Assembly (NCBI RefSeq): GCF_029870285.1
Contig: NZ_JACSYA010000005.1
Span: forward strand, 1-64,000
Source of the DNA: Delftia sp. PS-11
Lineage (GTDB): Bacteria; Pseudomonadota; Gammaproteobacteria; Burkholderiales; Burkholderiaceae_C
Reading direction: 5' to 3'
DNA: 64,000 bases
This document shows positions 18,703-27,647 of this stretch, piece by piece. Numbering within the stretch: the first letter of the stretch is position 1; every line of letters starts with the position of its first letter. Under the pieces are notes generated by a model, which was not told the DNA's origin, did no database searches, and saw nothing but the letters and a program-made list of their open reading frames with translations. A program made the position numbers and the translations under genes.

Positions 18703-19995
18703 TCAGTCCTCGCTGCTGCGGTCCAGCAGCGCGTAGAGGATGATGGCGCCGAACGTGGCGGTACCGATGCCGCCCAGCGCGAAGTCGCCGAACTTCAGCG
18801 TGAAGTCGCCCGTGCCCAGGATCAGGGTGATGGCAGCCACGATCAGGTTCTTGTTCTGCGAGAAGTCCACGCGGTTGTCCACCCAGATCTTGGCGCCGGC
18901 GACAGCGATCAGGCCGAAGACCACGATGGAGACGCCGCCCATCACAGGCAGTGGAATCGCCTGGATCAGCGCGCCGAACTTGGGCGAGAAGCCCAGCAGC
19001 ACGGCCAGCACGGCGGCCACCAGAAACACCGCCGTCGAGTAGATGCGCGTGGCGGCCATCACGCCGATGTTTTCCGCATAGGTGGTCACGCCCGTGCCGC
19101 CGGCGGCGCCGCTGACCATGGTGGCCACGCCGTCGCCAATGAAGGCCCGCCCCATGTACTGGTCCAGGTTCTTGCCCGTCATGGCCGTCACCGCCTTGAT
19201 GTGGCCCAGGTTTTCGGCCACCAGGATGATGACCACCGGCACGATCAGCACCATGGCCGGCCCGCTGAACACGGGGGCGTGGAACTGGGGCAGTCCCAGC
19301 CAGGCTGCGCTGGCCACGCCCGACAGATCCACCGGCTTGCCCATGCCCAGCACGTTGGTGAACAGGCCGTAGAACAGGCTGGCCGCGATCAGGCCCACCA
19401 GAATCAGCAGGCGCTGCACCATGCCGCGCGTGAACACTGCGACCAGGCCGACGCAGACAAAGGTCAGTGCCTGCATCCAGGACTCGAAATTGTTGGCCGC
19501 CATGTTCTTGACGGGAATGGATGCCAGGTTCAGGCCGATCACGGCCACCACGGCGCCCGTGACCACGGGCGGCATGAAGCGCTCGATCCAGCGCGTGCCC
19601 ACCACCTGCACGGCCAGGCCGATCAGCGCATAGACCGCGCCGCAGGCGATGATGCCGCCCAGCGCCACGCCGACATTGCCATTGGCGCCCTTGCCCCCAT
19701 AGGCCGTGGCCGCGATGACCACGCCGATGAAGGCGAACGACGAGCCCAGATAGCTGGGTACCTTGCCGCCTGTGATCAGAAAGAAGATCAGCGTGCCGAT
19801 GCCGCTCATGAGCACGGCCACGTTGGGATCGAACCCCATGAGGATGGGGGCCAGCACCGTGGAGCCGAACATGGCGATCACGTGCTGGATGCCCATCAGG
19901 CCGGTCTGTGGCCAGGGCAGGCGTTCATCGGGGCCGATCACGCCTCCCCGTTGCAGCTGGTCGGCGGATTTCTCCGTCCATTGAAAAAGGCCCAT
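18703..19995 (-). CDS. Uracil/xanthine permease (NCS2, UraA type)
   Basis: 430 residues, about 12-14 membrane segments. NCS2 landmarks are QHVIAMFGSTVLAPILMG near the N-terminus, the AENLGHIKAVTAMTGKN motif that carries the conserved Glu of the substrate site, and GGTGVTTYAENIGVMAAT. These strings are closest to UraA/RutG uracil permeases; xanthine is the other option. AAGGAG lies upstream of the start at 19995. Monocistronic as far as can be seen, divergent from the acetoacetyl-CoA synthetase gene. Confidence 0.9.
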   Translation of the reverse strand: MGLFQWTEKSADQLQRGGVIGPDERLPWPQTGLMGIQHVIAMFGSTVLAPILMGFDPNVAVLMSGIGTLIFFLITGGKVPSYLGSSFAFIGVVIAATAYGGKGANGNVGVALGGIIACGAVYALIGLAVQVVGTRWIERFMPPVVTGAVVAVIGLNLASIPVKNMAANNFESWMQALTFVCVGLVAVFTRGMVQRLLILVGLIAASLFYGLFTNVLGMGKPVDLSGVASAAWLGLPQFHAPVFSGPAMVLIVPVVIILVAENLGHIKAVTAMTGKNLDQYMGRAFIGDGVATMVSGAAGGTGVTTYAENIGVMAATRIYSTAVFLVAAVLAVLLGFSPKFGALIQAIPLPVMGGVSIVVFGLIAVAGAKIWVDNRVDFSQNKNLIVAAITLILGTGDFTLKFGDFALGGIGTATFGAIILYALLDRSSED

Positions 19996-20190
19996 TTGGC
20001 ATCGCTCCTTGTAAAAAATTGGCGCGATATTAGAGGCATTTGTTTTCTGGCAGGCGGGGCGGGCTGGAAATTTCTTCCCTGTGTTTGTGCGCAGATACGC
20101 TGGTCAGTCCGCATACTTTGTCGCCCAGGTGCCAGCCTCATGGCTTTCCCGGCTGGGCTCGCGCGCCGCGTGCGCGTACCGTGGCCTGTC

Positions 20191-22347
20191 ATGAGCCACA
20201 CTCCCGCCTTTATCCCTCAGATCCGCCTCTACCAGGACTGGCTGCGCGCGCGCCACGGTCTGCATTTCGACAGCTACGACGCGCTGTGGCGCTGGTCGGT
20301 GACCGATCTCGATGCTTTCTGGCAAAGCGTCTGGGACTACAACGACCTGCGTTCGCCCACGCCGCATACCGCCGTGCTGGCGCGCAACACCATGCCGGGC
20401 GCCCAGTGGTTTCCAGGCGCCCAGGTCAATTACACGCACCAGGCGCTGCGCCATGTGGATGCCGCCCATGCAGCGGGCATGCCCGCCGTGATCAGCCGCA
20501 ACGAGGCCGGCCGCCACCGCGAACTGTCCTGGCCCGACCTGCGCCGCCAGGTCGCGGCGCTGGCCCTGCACCTGAAGGCGCAGGGCGTGGGCCGGGGCGA
20601 CCGGGTGGCGGCCTACCTGCCCAACATCCCCGAGGCCATGGTTGCCTTGCTGGCCACGGCCAGCCTGGGCGCCGTCTGGAGCATCTGCGCGCCCGACATG
20701 GGCACCAACGCCGTGCTCGACCGTTTCCGCCAGATTGCGCCCAAGGCGCTGATTGCCGTCGATGGCGTGCGCTACGCAGGCCGGGACATTGACCGCCTGG
20801 GCGTGCTGGCCGAGCTGCGCGCGGGCCTGCCCAGCGTGGAGCATGTGGTGCTGGTGCCCAACCTGGACCTGGCGGCGCGCCTGCCCGATGCCGCCTGCTA
20901 CACCCAGGCCACGGCCCGCGACGATGCGGCCACGGCGGCCTTCACCCCCGAATGGCTGCCCTTCGATCACCCGCTGTGGATCGTCTACTCCAGCGGCACC
21001 ACGGGCCTGCCCAAGCCCATTGTCCACGGCCATGGCGGCATGGTGCTGGTGGCCCTGCAGCTCAAGGCGCTGCACAACGACATAGGCTGCAGCTACCACC
21101 CCAACAGCTGGGGCGAGCGCTTTCACTGGTACAGCTCCACGGGATGGGTGATGTGGAACGCCCAGGTCTCGGGCCTGCTGGGCGGCACGACCTGCGTGGT
21201 CTTCGATGGCAGCCCCGGCGGCAGCAAGGAGCAGCCCGACTGGGGCGTGCTGTGGCGCTTCGCGGCCGAGACCGGCGTGACCAGCTTCGGCTCGGGCGCA
21301 GCCTTCTATGCCCACTGCATGAAGGCCGGGCTTGATCTGGCCCGCTGCGGCGACCTGTCGCGCATCCGCAGCCTGGGCACCACGGGCTCGCCGCTGTCGC
21401 CCGAGGTGCAAAGCTGGGGAACGGCACAGTTCGCCAGGCTGGGGCGGCCTGACAGAAGCACCGCCGTGCCGCCCCAAGGTGCGAAGGCCCCCTTGCGGGG
21501 CAGCGAGCCACACGCAGTGGGCGAGCGTGGGGGCGATGCCATCTGGTGGAACAACATCTCGGGCGGCACCGACTTTGCAGGCGCCTTCATCGGCGGCCAC
21601 CGCGAACTGCCCCAGCGGCCGGGCATCATGCAGTGCCGCCAACTGGGCGCGGCCGTCGAGGCCTGGAATGCGCAGGGCCTGCCCGTCACCGACGAGGTGG
21701 GCGAGCTGGTCTGCACCCAGCCCATCCCCTCCATGCCCCTTTATCTGTGGGGCGACACGGACGGCAGCCGCTATCTGTCGAGCTACTTCGACATGTACCC
21801 GCCCGGCCATGGCCGCGCGCCCGGCGGCGGCGATGGCCCCGCATCCATGGGGCCGGTCTGGCGCCATGGCGACTGGATACGCATCCTGCCCGATGGCGGC
21901 TGCATCATCTACGGCCGCAGCGATGCCACCATCAACCGCCATGGCCTGCGCATGGGCACCAGCGAGATCTACAGTGCTGTCGAGGCCCTGCCCGAAGTGC
22001 TGGACTCCATGGTCGTGGACCTCGAATACCTGGGCCGTGACAGCTACATGCCGCTGTTCGTGGTGCTGCGCTCCGGCGTGGCGCTCGATGATGCCCTGCG
22101 CGCACGCCTGCAGGCCGCCATCCGTCAGGCGCTGTCGCCGCGCTTCGTGCCCGACGAGATCGTGCAGGTGGCCGAGATCCCGCGCACGCTCAGCGGCAAA
22201 AAGCAGGAGCTGCCCATCAAGAAGCTGCTGCTGGGCCAGCCGCTGGACAAGGTCGTCAACAGGGAAGCCATGGCCAACCCCGGCTGCCTGGCCTGGTATG
22301 TGGACTTTGCCGCGCGCCGCGCGGTGGCGCAGTCTGCGCCGGGGTGA
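20191..22347 (+). CDS. Acetoacetyl-CoA synthetase with an in-frame repeat insertion
   Basis: 718 residues, longer than the usual 650-670. It ligates acetoacetate (or a similar short acid) to CoA with ATP. The ATP loop YSSGTTGLPKPIVHGHGG starts at residue 266; NSWGERFHWYSSTGWVMWN and YGRSDATINRHGLRMGTSE are family hallmarks. After residue 421 an 84-base segment (21454-21537) adds 28 residues rich in Pro, Gly and Arg that interrupt the otherwise conserved run between ARLGRP and IWWNNISGGTDFAGAF. A second unusual Pro/Gly stretch lies just before PVWRHGDWIRI. No strong ribosome site at 20191; an in-frame Met at 20140 is possible. Whether the enzyme is active is unknown. Confidence 0.87.
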   Translation: MSHTPAFIPQIRLYQDWLRARHGLHFDSYDALWRWSVTDLDAFWQSVWDYNDLRSPTPHTAVLARNTMPGAQWFPGAQVNYTHQALRHVDAAHAAGMPAVISRNEAGRHRELSWPDLRRQVAALALHLKAQGVGRGDRVAAYLPNIPEAMVALLATASLGAVWSICAPDMGTNAVLDRFRQIAPKALIAVDGVRYAGRDIDRLGVLAELRAGLPSVEHVVLVPNLDLAARLPDAACYTQATARDDAATAAFTPEWLPFDHPLWIVYSSGTTGLPKPIVHGHGGMVLVALQLKALHNDIGCSYHPNSWGERFHWYSSTGWVMWNAQVSGLLGGTTCVVFDGSPGGSKEQPDWGVLWRFAAETGVTSFGSGAAFYAHCMKAGLDLARCGDLSRIRSLGTTGSPLSPEVQSWGTAQFARLGRPDRSTAVPPQGAKAPLRGSEPHAVGERGGDAIWWNNISGGTDFAGAFIGGHRELPQRPGIMQCRQLGAAVEAWNAQGLPVTDEVGELVCTQPIPSMPLYLWGDTDGSRYLSSYFDMYPPGHGRAPGGGDGPASMGPVWRHGDWIRILPDGGCIIYGRSDATINRHGLRMGTSEIYSAVEALPEVLDSMVVDLEYLGRDSYMPLFVVLRSGVALDDALRARLQAAIRQALSPRFVPDEIVQVAEIPRTLSGKKQELPIKKLLLGQPLDKVVNREAMANPGCLAWYVDFAARRAVAQSAPG
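21454..21537 (+). repeat. Dispersed GC-rich repeat inserted inside a coding gene
   Basis: The 84 bases contain GCCGCCCCAAGG and CCCCCTTGCGGGGCAGCGAG, followed by a GGGCGAGCGTGGGGGC end. From memory, this is the layout of a short palindromic repeat found many times between genes in Comamonadaceae. It is bounded by an Asp codon on each side (GAC at 21451, GAT at 21535). Its length is a multiple of three and it holds no stop in the host frame. Confidence 0.6.
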
Positions 22348-22483
22348 CGAACTGGCGCGGCTGGCGCAGGTTCATGCGATATCCAAACAGTATCGGTTGC
22401 GTGATTTTTCATATTGGACCGAGCGCAACGCGCTGGCTAGAGTGCATCCAAGGTCCGATACAGGGCTGCCCAGGAGATATGCC

Positions 22484-23464
22484 ATGCCAGTCCGCAGAAC
22501 CTTCGTGTGCACCCTGGCCGCCAGCATGCTGGCGCTGGGCGCCCTGTCCATGCCATCGGCGCAGGCGCAGGATTTCCCGTCCCGCCCTCTCCGGTTCGTC
22601 GTACCTTTCGGGCCCGGCAGTGGCACCGACGCCTCGGCACGCTACTTTGCACGCAAGCTGCAGGAGCTGACGGGGCAGGTGGTGGTGGTGGAGAACCGGC
22701 CCGGCGCCAATGGCTTTCTGGCCGTCAGGCAGGTGCTCGCGGCGCCGGCCGACGGGTACACCGTCTTCATTGGCAGCAACTCCACGCTGGCCGTGAATGC
22801 TGCGCTGTTCCGGCAACTGCCCTACGACCCGACCAGCGACTTCGCGCCGCTGACGATGATGATGCGCGCGCCGGCCATGATCGTCGTGGGTCCGCATGCG
22901 CCCCATGCGGACCTGCAGGGGCTGCTGGCCCATGCCCGGGCCCATCCAGGCCAGGTGAATTTCGGCGCGGGCTCGGCGGGCTATCGGCTCATGGGTGAAC
23001 TGCTCAACGATGTGGCGCAGGTGCAGACCGTGCACGTGCCCTTCAAGAGCGCGGGCGAAACCGCCACGGCAGTGGCTGCCGGCACGGTGGACTATGCCTT
23101 CGCCGATGTGACGGCCGTGCAGGAACTGGCACGGGGCGGTCGCCTGAAGATTCTGGCGGTGGCCGCTGACCGCCGCGTGGGTACCTCACCCGAGGTGCCC
23201 ACCACCGCCGAGGCCGGCCTGCCCGGCTTCGAGGCCTACACCTGGGTGGGCGCCATGGTGGCCGGCAAGACCCCTGCGCAAGAGACCGCCAGACTGGCCG
23301 AGTGGTTCACGGCCATCACCATGATGGATGAAACACGGACCTTCTACGAGCGCCTGGGGGCCACGCCCATGACGGGCGGGCCAGCCCAGATGCGTGACTT
23401 CCAGCGCGACGAGATCGCACTGTGGAAGCGCATCGTCAGCCAGGCCAAGGTGCCGCTGCAATGA
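22484..23464 (+). CDS. Bug-type periplasmic binding protein (TctC family)
   Basis: 326 residues with a Sec signal peptide ending AQA-Q (about residue 28). The mature part begins FPSRPLRFVVPFGPGSGTDASARYFARKL and has ENRPGANG and the ADGYTVFIGSNST loop, the standard Bug/TctC pattern. These two-domain receptors bind small carboxylates and in betaproteobacteria are hugely expanded, often without a dedicated TctAB membrane pair, as here. CAGGAG precedes the ATG. Its stop overlaps the CoA-transferase start (ATGA), so receptor and enzyme are co-translated and the ligand is probably the acid that the CoA-transferase activates. Confidence 0.88.
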   Translation: MPVRRTFVCTLAASMLALGALSMPSAQAQDFPSRPLRFVVPFGPGSGTDASARYFARKLQELTGQVVVVENRPGANGFLAVRQVLAAPADGYTVFIGSNSTLAVNAALFRQLPYDPTSDFAPLTMMMRAPAMIVVGPHAPHADLQGLLAHARAHPGQVNFGAGSAGYRLMGELLNDVAQVQTVHVPFKSAGETATAVAAGTVDYAFADVTAVQELARGGRLKILAVAADRRVGTSPEVPTTAEAGLPGFEAYTWVGAMVAGKTPAQETARLAEWFTAITMMDETRTFYERLGATPMTGGPAQMRDFQRDEIALWKRIVSQAKVPLQ

Positions 23465-24708
23465 GCATGCCCGCCACCATGCCGCCTGGCGCGCTCGCCA
23501 CTGTCAAGGTGCTGGACCTGTCGCGCGTGCTCGCCGGGCCCTGGGCCGGCCAGACCCTGGGAGACCTGGGAGCCGACGTCGTCAAGGTGGAGCGTCCCGG
23601 TACGGGGGACGACTCGCGCGCCTGGGGGCCCCCCTTTCTGAGCGATGGCCAGGGCCGGCCTACGGGTGAGTCTGCCTACTACCTGTGCACCAACCGTAAC
23701 AAGCAGTCGATCGCCATTGATTTCACGCGGCCCGAGGGCCAGGCCCTGGTGCGCGCACTGGCGGCCGGCAGCGATGTGCTGATCGAGAACTTCAAGACGG
23801 GTGGCCTGGCGGCGTATGGGCTGGACTATGCGAGCCTGTCGGCGCTGAACCCGCGCCTGGTGTACTGCTCGATCACGGGGTTCGGCCAGACCGGCCCCTA
23901 TGCACACCGTGCGGGCTACGACTTCCTGATCCAGGGCATGGGCGGCCTGATGAGCATCACGGGCCAGCCCGACGGCACGCCCGGCGGCGGGCCTGCCAAG
24001 GTGGGCGTGGCGCTGACCGACATCCTCACGGGCCTGTATGCGAGTACCGCCATTCTCGCTGCGCTGCAGGCGCGCGAGCGCACGGGCCGCGGCCAGCACA
24101 TCGACCTGGCACTGCTGGATGTGCAGGTGGCCTGCCTGGCCAATCAGGGCATGAACCACCTCTACGGCGGTCCGCCGCCGACCCGCATGGGCAACGCCCA
24201 CCCGAACACCGTGCCCTACCAGGACTTTCCCACGGCCGACGGCCACATGATCCTGGCCATTGGCAACGACGGCCAGTTCGCGCGCTTTTGCCATGCGGCC
24301 GGCCGTCCCGAGTGGGCGGCAGATGCCCGCTTTGCCACCAATGCCGCGCGTCTGGCATACCGCGACCTGCTGGTCGGCCTGCTGCGGGCGCTCACAGTGC
24401 AGCGCAGCACCCGTGACTGGATCGCGCTGCTGGAGCAGCACGCCGTGCCTTGCGGCCCCATCCACAGCGTTGCCGAGGTATTCGCTGATGCCCAGGTCCG
24501 CGCACGCGGCATGCAGATCGCCATGGACCATGCGCAGGCCGGGCCCATCCCGCTGGTGGCCAGTCCCATGCGCCTGTCCGACACCCCGGTGCAATACCGT
24601 AGCGCACCGCCGCAGCTGGGCCAGCATACCCGCGAGGTGCTGGCTCGCCGGCTGGATCTTTCACCGGAGGCCATGGATGAACTCGCACAGCAAGGGGTCC
24701 TGGGGTGA
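23461..24708 (+). CDS. Family III CoA-transferase (CaiB/BaiF type)
   Basis: 415 residues of the CaiB/BaiF (formyl-CoA transferase) family, which swaps CoA between two acids through an aspartyl-CoA anhydride. VKVLDLSRVLAGPWAGQTLGDLGADVVKVE is the classic N-terminal block. The nucleophile is expected to be Asp220 in HIDLALLDVQ. NVPYQDFPTADGH and the C-terminal DTPVQYRSAPPQLGQHT are also typical. It overlaps the Bug-protein stop by four bases and is followed after 120 bases by a crotonase. The acid substrate cannot be named from sequence. Confidence 0.87.
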   Translation: MSMPATMPPGALATVKVLDLSRVLAGPWAGQTLGDLGADVVKVERPGTGDDSRAWGPPFLSDGQGRPTGESAYYLCTNRNKQSIAIDFTRPEGQALVRALAAGSDVLIENFKTGGLAAYGLDYASLSALNPRLVYCSITGFGQTGPYAHRAGYDFLIQGMGGLMSITGQPDGTPGGGPAKVGVALTDILTGLYASTAILAALQARERTGRGQHIDLALLDVQVACLANQGMNHLYGGPPPTRMGNAHPNTVPYQDFPTADGHMILAIGNDGQFARFCHAAGRPEWAADARFATNAARLAYRDLLVGLLRALTVQRSTRDWIALLEQHAVPCGPIHSVAEVFADAQVRARGMQIAMDHAQAGPIPLVASPMRLSDTPVQYRSAPPQLGQHTREVLARRLDLSPEAMDELAQQGVLG

Positions 24709-24828
24709 GCGTGCGCCATGGATATGCAGGCGATGCCCGCCGTGTGTTGTTGAATACGGGGTTGCAGCAGGCCCGCCATGCAGCGACCTGATCCATGCAG
24801 CAGCCTACATCCAGAAGGAATCTCTTCC

Positions 24829-25617
24829 ATGCCCTTTCTCAAACTGGAGCGCGACGGCGCCATCCTCACCATCACCATGGACCAGCCCGGAACGCGCAAT
24901 GCGCTCACGGGCAACACGGCTGTTCAAGAGTTCGTGCAGGTCTGCGACGACATCCGGCGCGATGCCTCGATCAAGGCCGTGATCCTCACGGGAGAGGGGC
25001 CTGTCTTCAGCTCGGGCGGCAACGTCAAGGACATGCAGCGATTTTTCGATGATGCGCTCACGCCCGAGGCCATCCGCGAGGAATACCGCCAGGGCATACA
25101 GCGCATACCGCGCGCGCTGACCCAGCTCGATGTGCCTGTGATCTGCGCCGTCAACGGCCCGGCCATCGGCGCAGGACTGGATCTGGCCTGCATGTGCGAT
25201 ATCCGCATCGCGAGCGAGACGGCGACCTTCGCCGAGAGCTTCGTGCGCGTGGGCATCGTGCCGGGCGATGGCGGCGCCTGGCTGCTGCCGCGTGCGGTGG
25301 GCCGCGCCAAGGCGGCAGAGATGGCTTTCACGGGCGAGGCCATTGATGCGCGCGAGGCCCTGGCCTGCGGCCTGGTCAGCCGTGTCGTGCCCGCTGACGC
25401 GCTGCTGCCCACGGCCCGCGCGCTGGCCGCAAAGATCGCGGCCAATCCCGGCGCCGCCATGCGCATGACCAAACGCCTGCTGCGCGAGGGCGAGCACAGC
25501 TCGCTGGAGTCTTTGCTGGAGCTGTCTGCCGGCTACCAGGCCCTGGCCCACAAGACGGCCGACCACCGGGAGGCCGTCATGGCCTTCGTGGAAAAACGCG
25601 CGCCCCGGTTCCAGTGA
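24829..25617 (+). CDS. Enoyl-CoA hydratase/isomerase (crotonase)
   Basis: 262 residues. The two oxyanion-hole segments are SSGGNVKDM and GPAIGAGLDLACMCD. The active-site helix EsfvRVGIVPGDGG has a Gly-Asp where hydratases carry the second Glu (GDGG instead of PGxGG with Glu), so the chemistry may differ from plain hydration. AGAAGGAA precedes the ATG. Probably in one transcript with the Bug protein and CoA-transferase, forming a short uptake-activation-degradation route for an unknown acid. Confidence 0.85.
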   Translation: MPFLKLERDGAILTITMDQPGTRNALTGNTAVQEFVQVCDDIRRDASIKAVILTGEGPVFSSGGNVKDMQRFFDDALTPEAIREEYRQGIQRIPRALTQLDVPVICAVNGPAIGAGLDLACMCDIRIASETATFAESFVRVGIVPGDGGAWLLPRAVGRAKAAEMAFTGEAIDAREALACGLVSRVVPADALLPTARALAAKIAANPGAAMRMTKRLLREGEHSSLESLLELSAGYQALAHKTADHREAVMAFVEKRAPRFQ

Positions 25618-25626
25618 GCGCAGCCG

Positions 25627-25650
25627 CGCAGCCCCGGCGCAGGGGCTGCG
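25627..25650 (+). terminator. Hairpin after the crotonase gene
   Basis: CGCAGCCCC (25627-25635) pairs with GGGGCTGCG (25642-25650) over a 6-base loop, ten bases after the crotonase stop. No T-run follows. It probably ends or protects the operon transcript before minC. Confidence 0.5.
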
Positions 25651-25758
25651 TACACAAATGGATACGCCACCGCGCCAACGGCCGCCGGGGAGTGCTGCGC
25701 ACACAGTACACTTTGCGCGTCGAGAGGCATCTCTCCCATTCACTGCAATTCCAGTCCC

Positions 25759-26499
25759 ATGGCTGTTGAAACAACGAGTACTGCCCGCCCCAGCTTCGAC
25801 CTCAAGAGCGCGCAGCTGCCCGTGGTGGCCGTGGCGCTGCGGGACACCGATGTGCGCGTGCTGGTGGCCGACCTGGCCCAGCGGCTGGCCGATGACCCCG
25901 ATTTCTTCGACAACGATCCGGTGCTCATCGATCTGGCGCATGTGCGCGAGGCCGGGCAGGAGATTGACTTTGCCGTTCTCGTCGAAGCGCTGCGCCAGCA
26001 CCGCACCCTGCCTGTGGCCGTGCGGGGCGGCAATGCCGCCCAGATGGCGGCCGCACGCGCTGTGGGCCTGACGGCTGCGCCGGAAGCCGCGCCTGTGCGC
26101 CATGCTGCGCCCGAGATCCATGAAATCGTGCGCGAAGTCGAGGTGGTCCGGGAAGTTCCTGCGCCCCTGGCTGACGCGCTCATCGTCGACAAGCCGCTAC
26201 GCTCGGGCCAGCGCGTGTACGCGCGCGGCACCGACCTCGTGGTGCTGGCCATGGTCAGCTATGGGGCCGAAGTCATCGCCGACGGCAACATCCACGTGTA
26301 CGCGCCGCTGCGCGGGCGTGCCATCGCCGGCGCACGCGGCCATACCGGTGCGCGCATCTTCAGCACCTGCATGGAGCCGCAGTTGCTGTCAATTGCGGGT
26401 ATCTACCGCACAATCGAGACCGATCTGCCTGCGGATGTGGCTGCCAAGCCCGCCAAGGTGCGTCTCGATGGCGAGAAAATCATTATTGAGCCGGTGTGA
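25759..26499 (+). CDS. minC: Septum-site inhibitor MinC
   Basis: 246 residues. MinC blocks FtsZ polymer assembly away from mid-cell. The N-terminal alpha/beta FtsZ-binding domain (about 1-110, FDLKSAQLPVVAVAL) is joined by an acidic linker to the C-terminal right-handed beta-helix that dimerises and binds MinD, with GQRVYARGTDLVVLAMVSYGAEVIADGNIHVYAPLRGRA. Length fits. First of minC-minD-minE in the usual order. Confidence 0.96.
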   Translation: MAVETTSTARPSFDLKSAQLPVVAVALRDTDVRVLVADLAQRLADDPDFFDNDPVLIDLAHVREAGQEIDFAVLVEALRQHRTLPVAVRGGNAAQMAAARAVGLTAAPEAAPVRHAAPEIHEIVREVEVVREVPAPLADALIVDKPLRSGQRVYARGTDLVVLAMVSYGAEVIADGNIHVYAPLRGRAIAGARGHTGARIFSTCMEPQLLSIAGIYRTIETDLPADVAAKPAKVRLDGEKIIIEPV

Positions 26500-26537
26500 T
26501 ACCGGCCATCCATAAGTCTTTAAGGAACCGTGCAAAC

Positions 26538-27350
26538 ATGGCCAAAATCGTCGTCGTGACCTCCGGCAAGGGTGGCGTGGGCAAGACCACCACCAGCGCC
26601 AGCTTCGCATCGGGCCTCGCATTGCGCGGGCACAAGACCGCTGTCATCGATTTCGACGTCGGCTTGCGCAACCTGGACCTGATCATGGGCTGCGAACGCC
26701 GCGTGGTCTATGACCTGATCAATGTCATCCAGGGCGAGGCCAACCTGCACCAGGCCCTCATCAAGGACAAACAGTGCGACAACCTGTTCGTGCTGGCTGC
26801 CTCCCAGACCCGCGACAAGGACGCGCTGACGCAGGAGGGCGTCAAGAAGGTCCTGGACGACCTCGTGGCCATGGACTTCGAGTTCATCGTCTGCGATTCG
26901 CCCGCCGGCATCGAAAGCGGCGCGCTGTACGCCATGCACTTCGCCGATGAGGCCCTGGTCGTGACCAATCCCGAGGTGTCCTCGGTGCGCGACTCCGACC
27001 GCATCCTGGGCATGCTCAGCTCCAAGACGGCGCGCGCCATCGCGGGCGAGTCCGTCAAGGAGCACCTGCTGATCACGCGCTACAACCCGCACCGCGTTCA
27101 GGACGGCCAGATGCTGTCCCTGGAGGACATTCAGGATATTTTGCGCATTCCGCTGATCGGCGTGGTGCCCGAGTCCGAAGTCGTGCTGCAGGCCTCCAAC
27201 CAGGGCATTCCTGCCGTGCACATGAAAGGCTCCGATGTGGCCGAGGCCTACCAGGACGTGGTGGCCCGCTTCCTGGGCGAAGAGCGTCCCATGCGCTTCA
27301 CCGAGGCGCAAAAGCCCGGCTTCTTCAAACGCATCTTCGGCGGGAGGTGA
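26538..27350 (+). CDS. minD: Septum-site ATPase MinD
   Basis: 270 residues. The deviant Walker A GKGGVGKTT (10-18) has the signature Lys11 used in the dimer. FDVGLRNLDLIMGCERRVVYDLINV is the MinD switch region. The C-terminal PGFFKRIFGGR (260-270) is the amphipathic membrane-targeting helix. MinD recruits MinC to the membrane and is released by MinE. Starts 38 bases after minC; a 14-residue longer frame is not conserved. Confidence 0.97.
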   Translation: MAKIVVVTSGKGGVGKTTTSASFASGLALRGHKTAVIDFDVGLRNLDLIMGCERRVVYDLINVIQGEANLHQALIKDKQCDNLFVLAASQTRDKDALTQEGVKKVLDDLVAMDFEFIVCDSPAGIESGALYAMHFADEALVVTNPEVSSVRDSDRILGMLSSKTARAIAGESVKEHLLITRYNPHRVQDGQMLSLEDIQDILRIPLIGVVPESEVVLQASNQGIPAVHMKGSDVAEAYQDVVARFLGEERPMRFTEAQKPGFFKRIFGGR

Positions 27351-27356
27351 GCCAAC

Positions 27357-27620
27357 ATGTCCATGCTCTCGTTACTGCTTGGCGAAAAAAAGAAGACAGC
27401 ATCCGTTGCCAAGGAGCGCCTGCAGATCATCCTTGCGCGTGAGCGCGTGGCAGGCACCGGCGCAGGCCCCGACTACCTGCCGGCACTGCAAAAGGAGCTG
27501 ATGGCCGTGGTTTCCAAGTACGTTGACATCGACCCCAACGACATCAAGGTGCAACTGGAGCGCCAGGAAAACCTCGAAGTGCTCGAAGTCAAGATCGAGC
27601 TGCCTGACACGCCGCGCTGA
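27357..27620 (+). CDS. minE: Topological specificity factor MinE
   Basis: 87 residues, family length. The N-terminal [24 protein letters not shown] is the membrane/MinD-binding segment and the C-terminal part (about 36-87) is the dimer domain. MinE stimulates MinD ATPase and drives the pole-to-pole oscillation. Six bases after minD, with GGGAGG as ribosome site. Confidence 0.96.
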   Translation: MSMLSLLLGEKKKTASVAKERLQIILARERVAGTGAGPDYLPALQKELMAVVSKYVDIDPNDIKVQLERQENLEVLEVKIELPDTPR

Positions 27621-27625
27621 GGCGG

Positions 27626-27646
27626 GCCACGGCCTTGGGCCGTGGC
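27626..27646. terminator. Hairpin between convergent minE and vapC
   Basis: GCCACGGCC (27626-27634) pairs exactly with GGCCGTGGC (27638-27646) around TTG. It fills the 27-base space between the minE stop and the vapC stop and can act on both strands; no T-run. Confidence 0.55.
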
Positions 27647-27647
27647 G

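Noticed and set aside
18673-20190. N-terminal 500 residues joined in frame to acetoacetyl-CoA synthetase
   Set aside because: This part is antisense to the uracil permease gene and of low complexity (His/Gln/Ala rich); the synthetase family starts near 20191.
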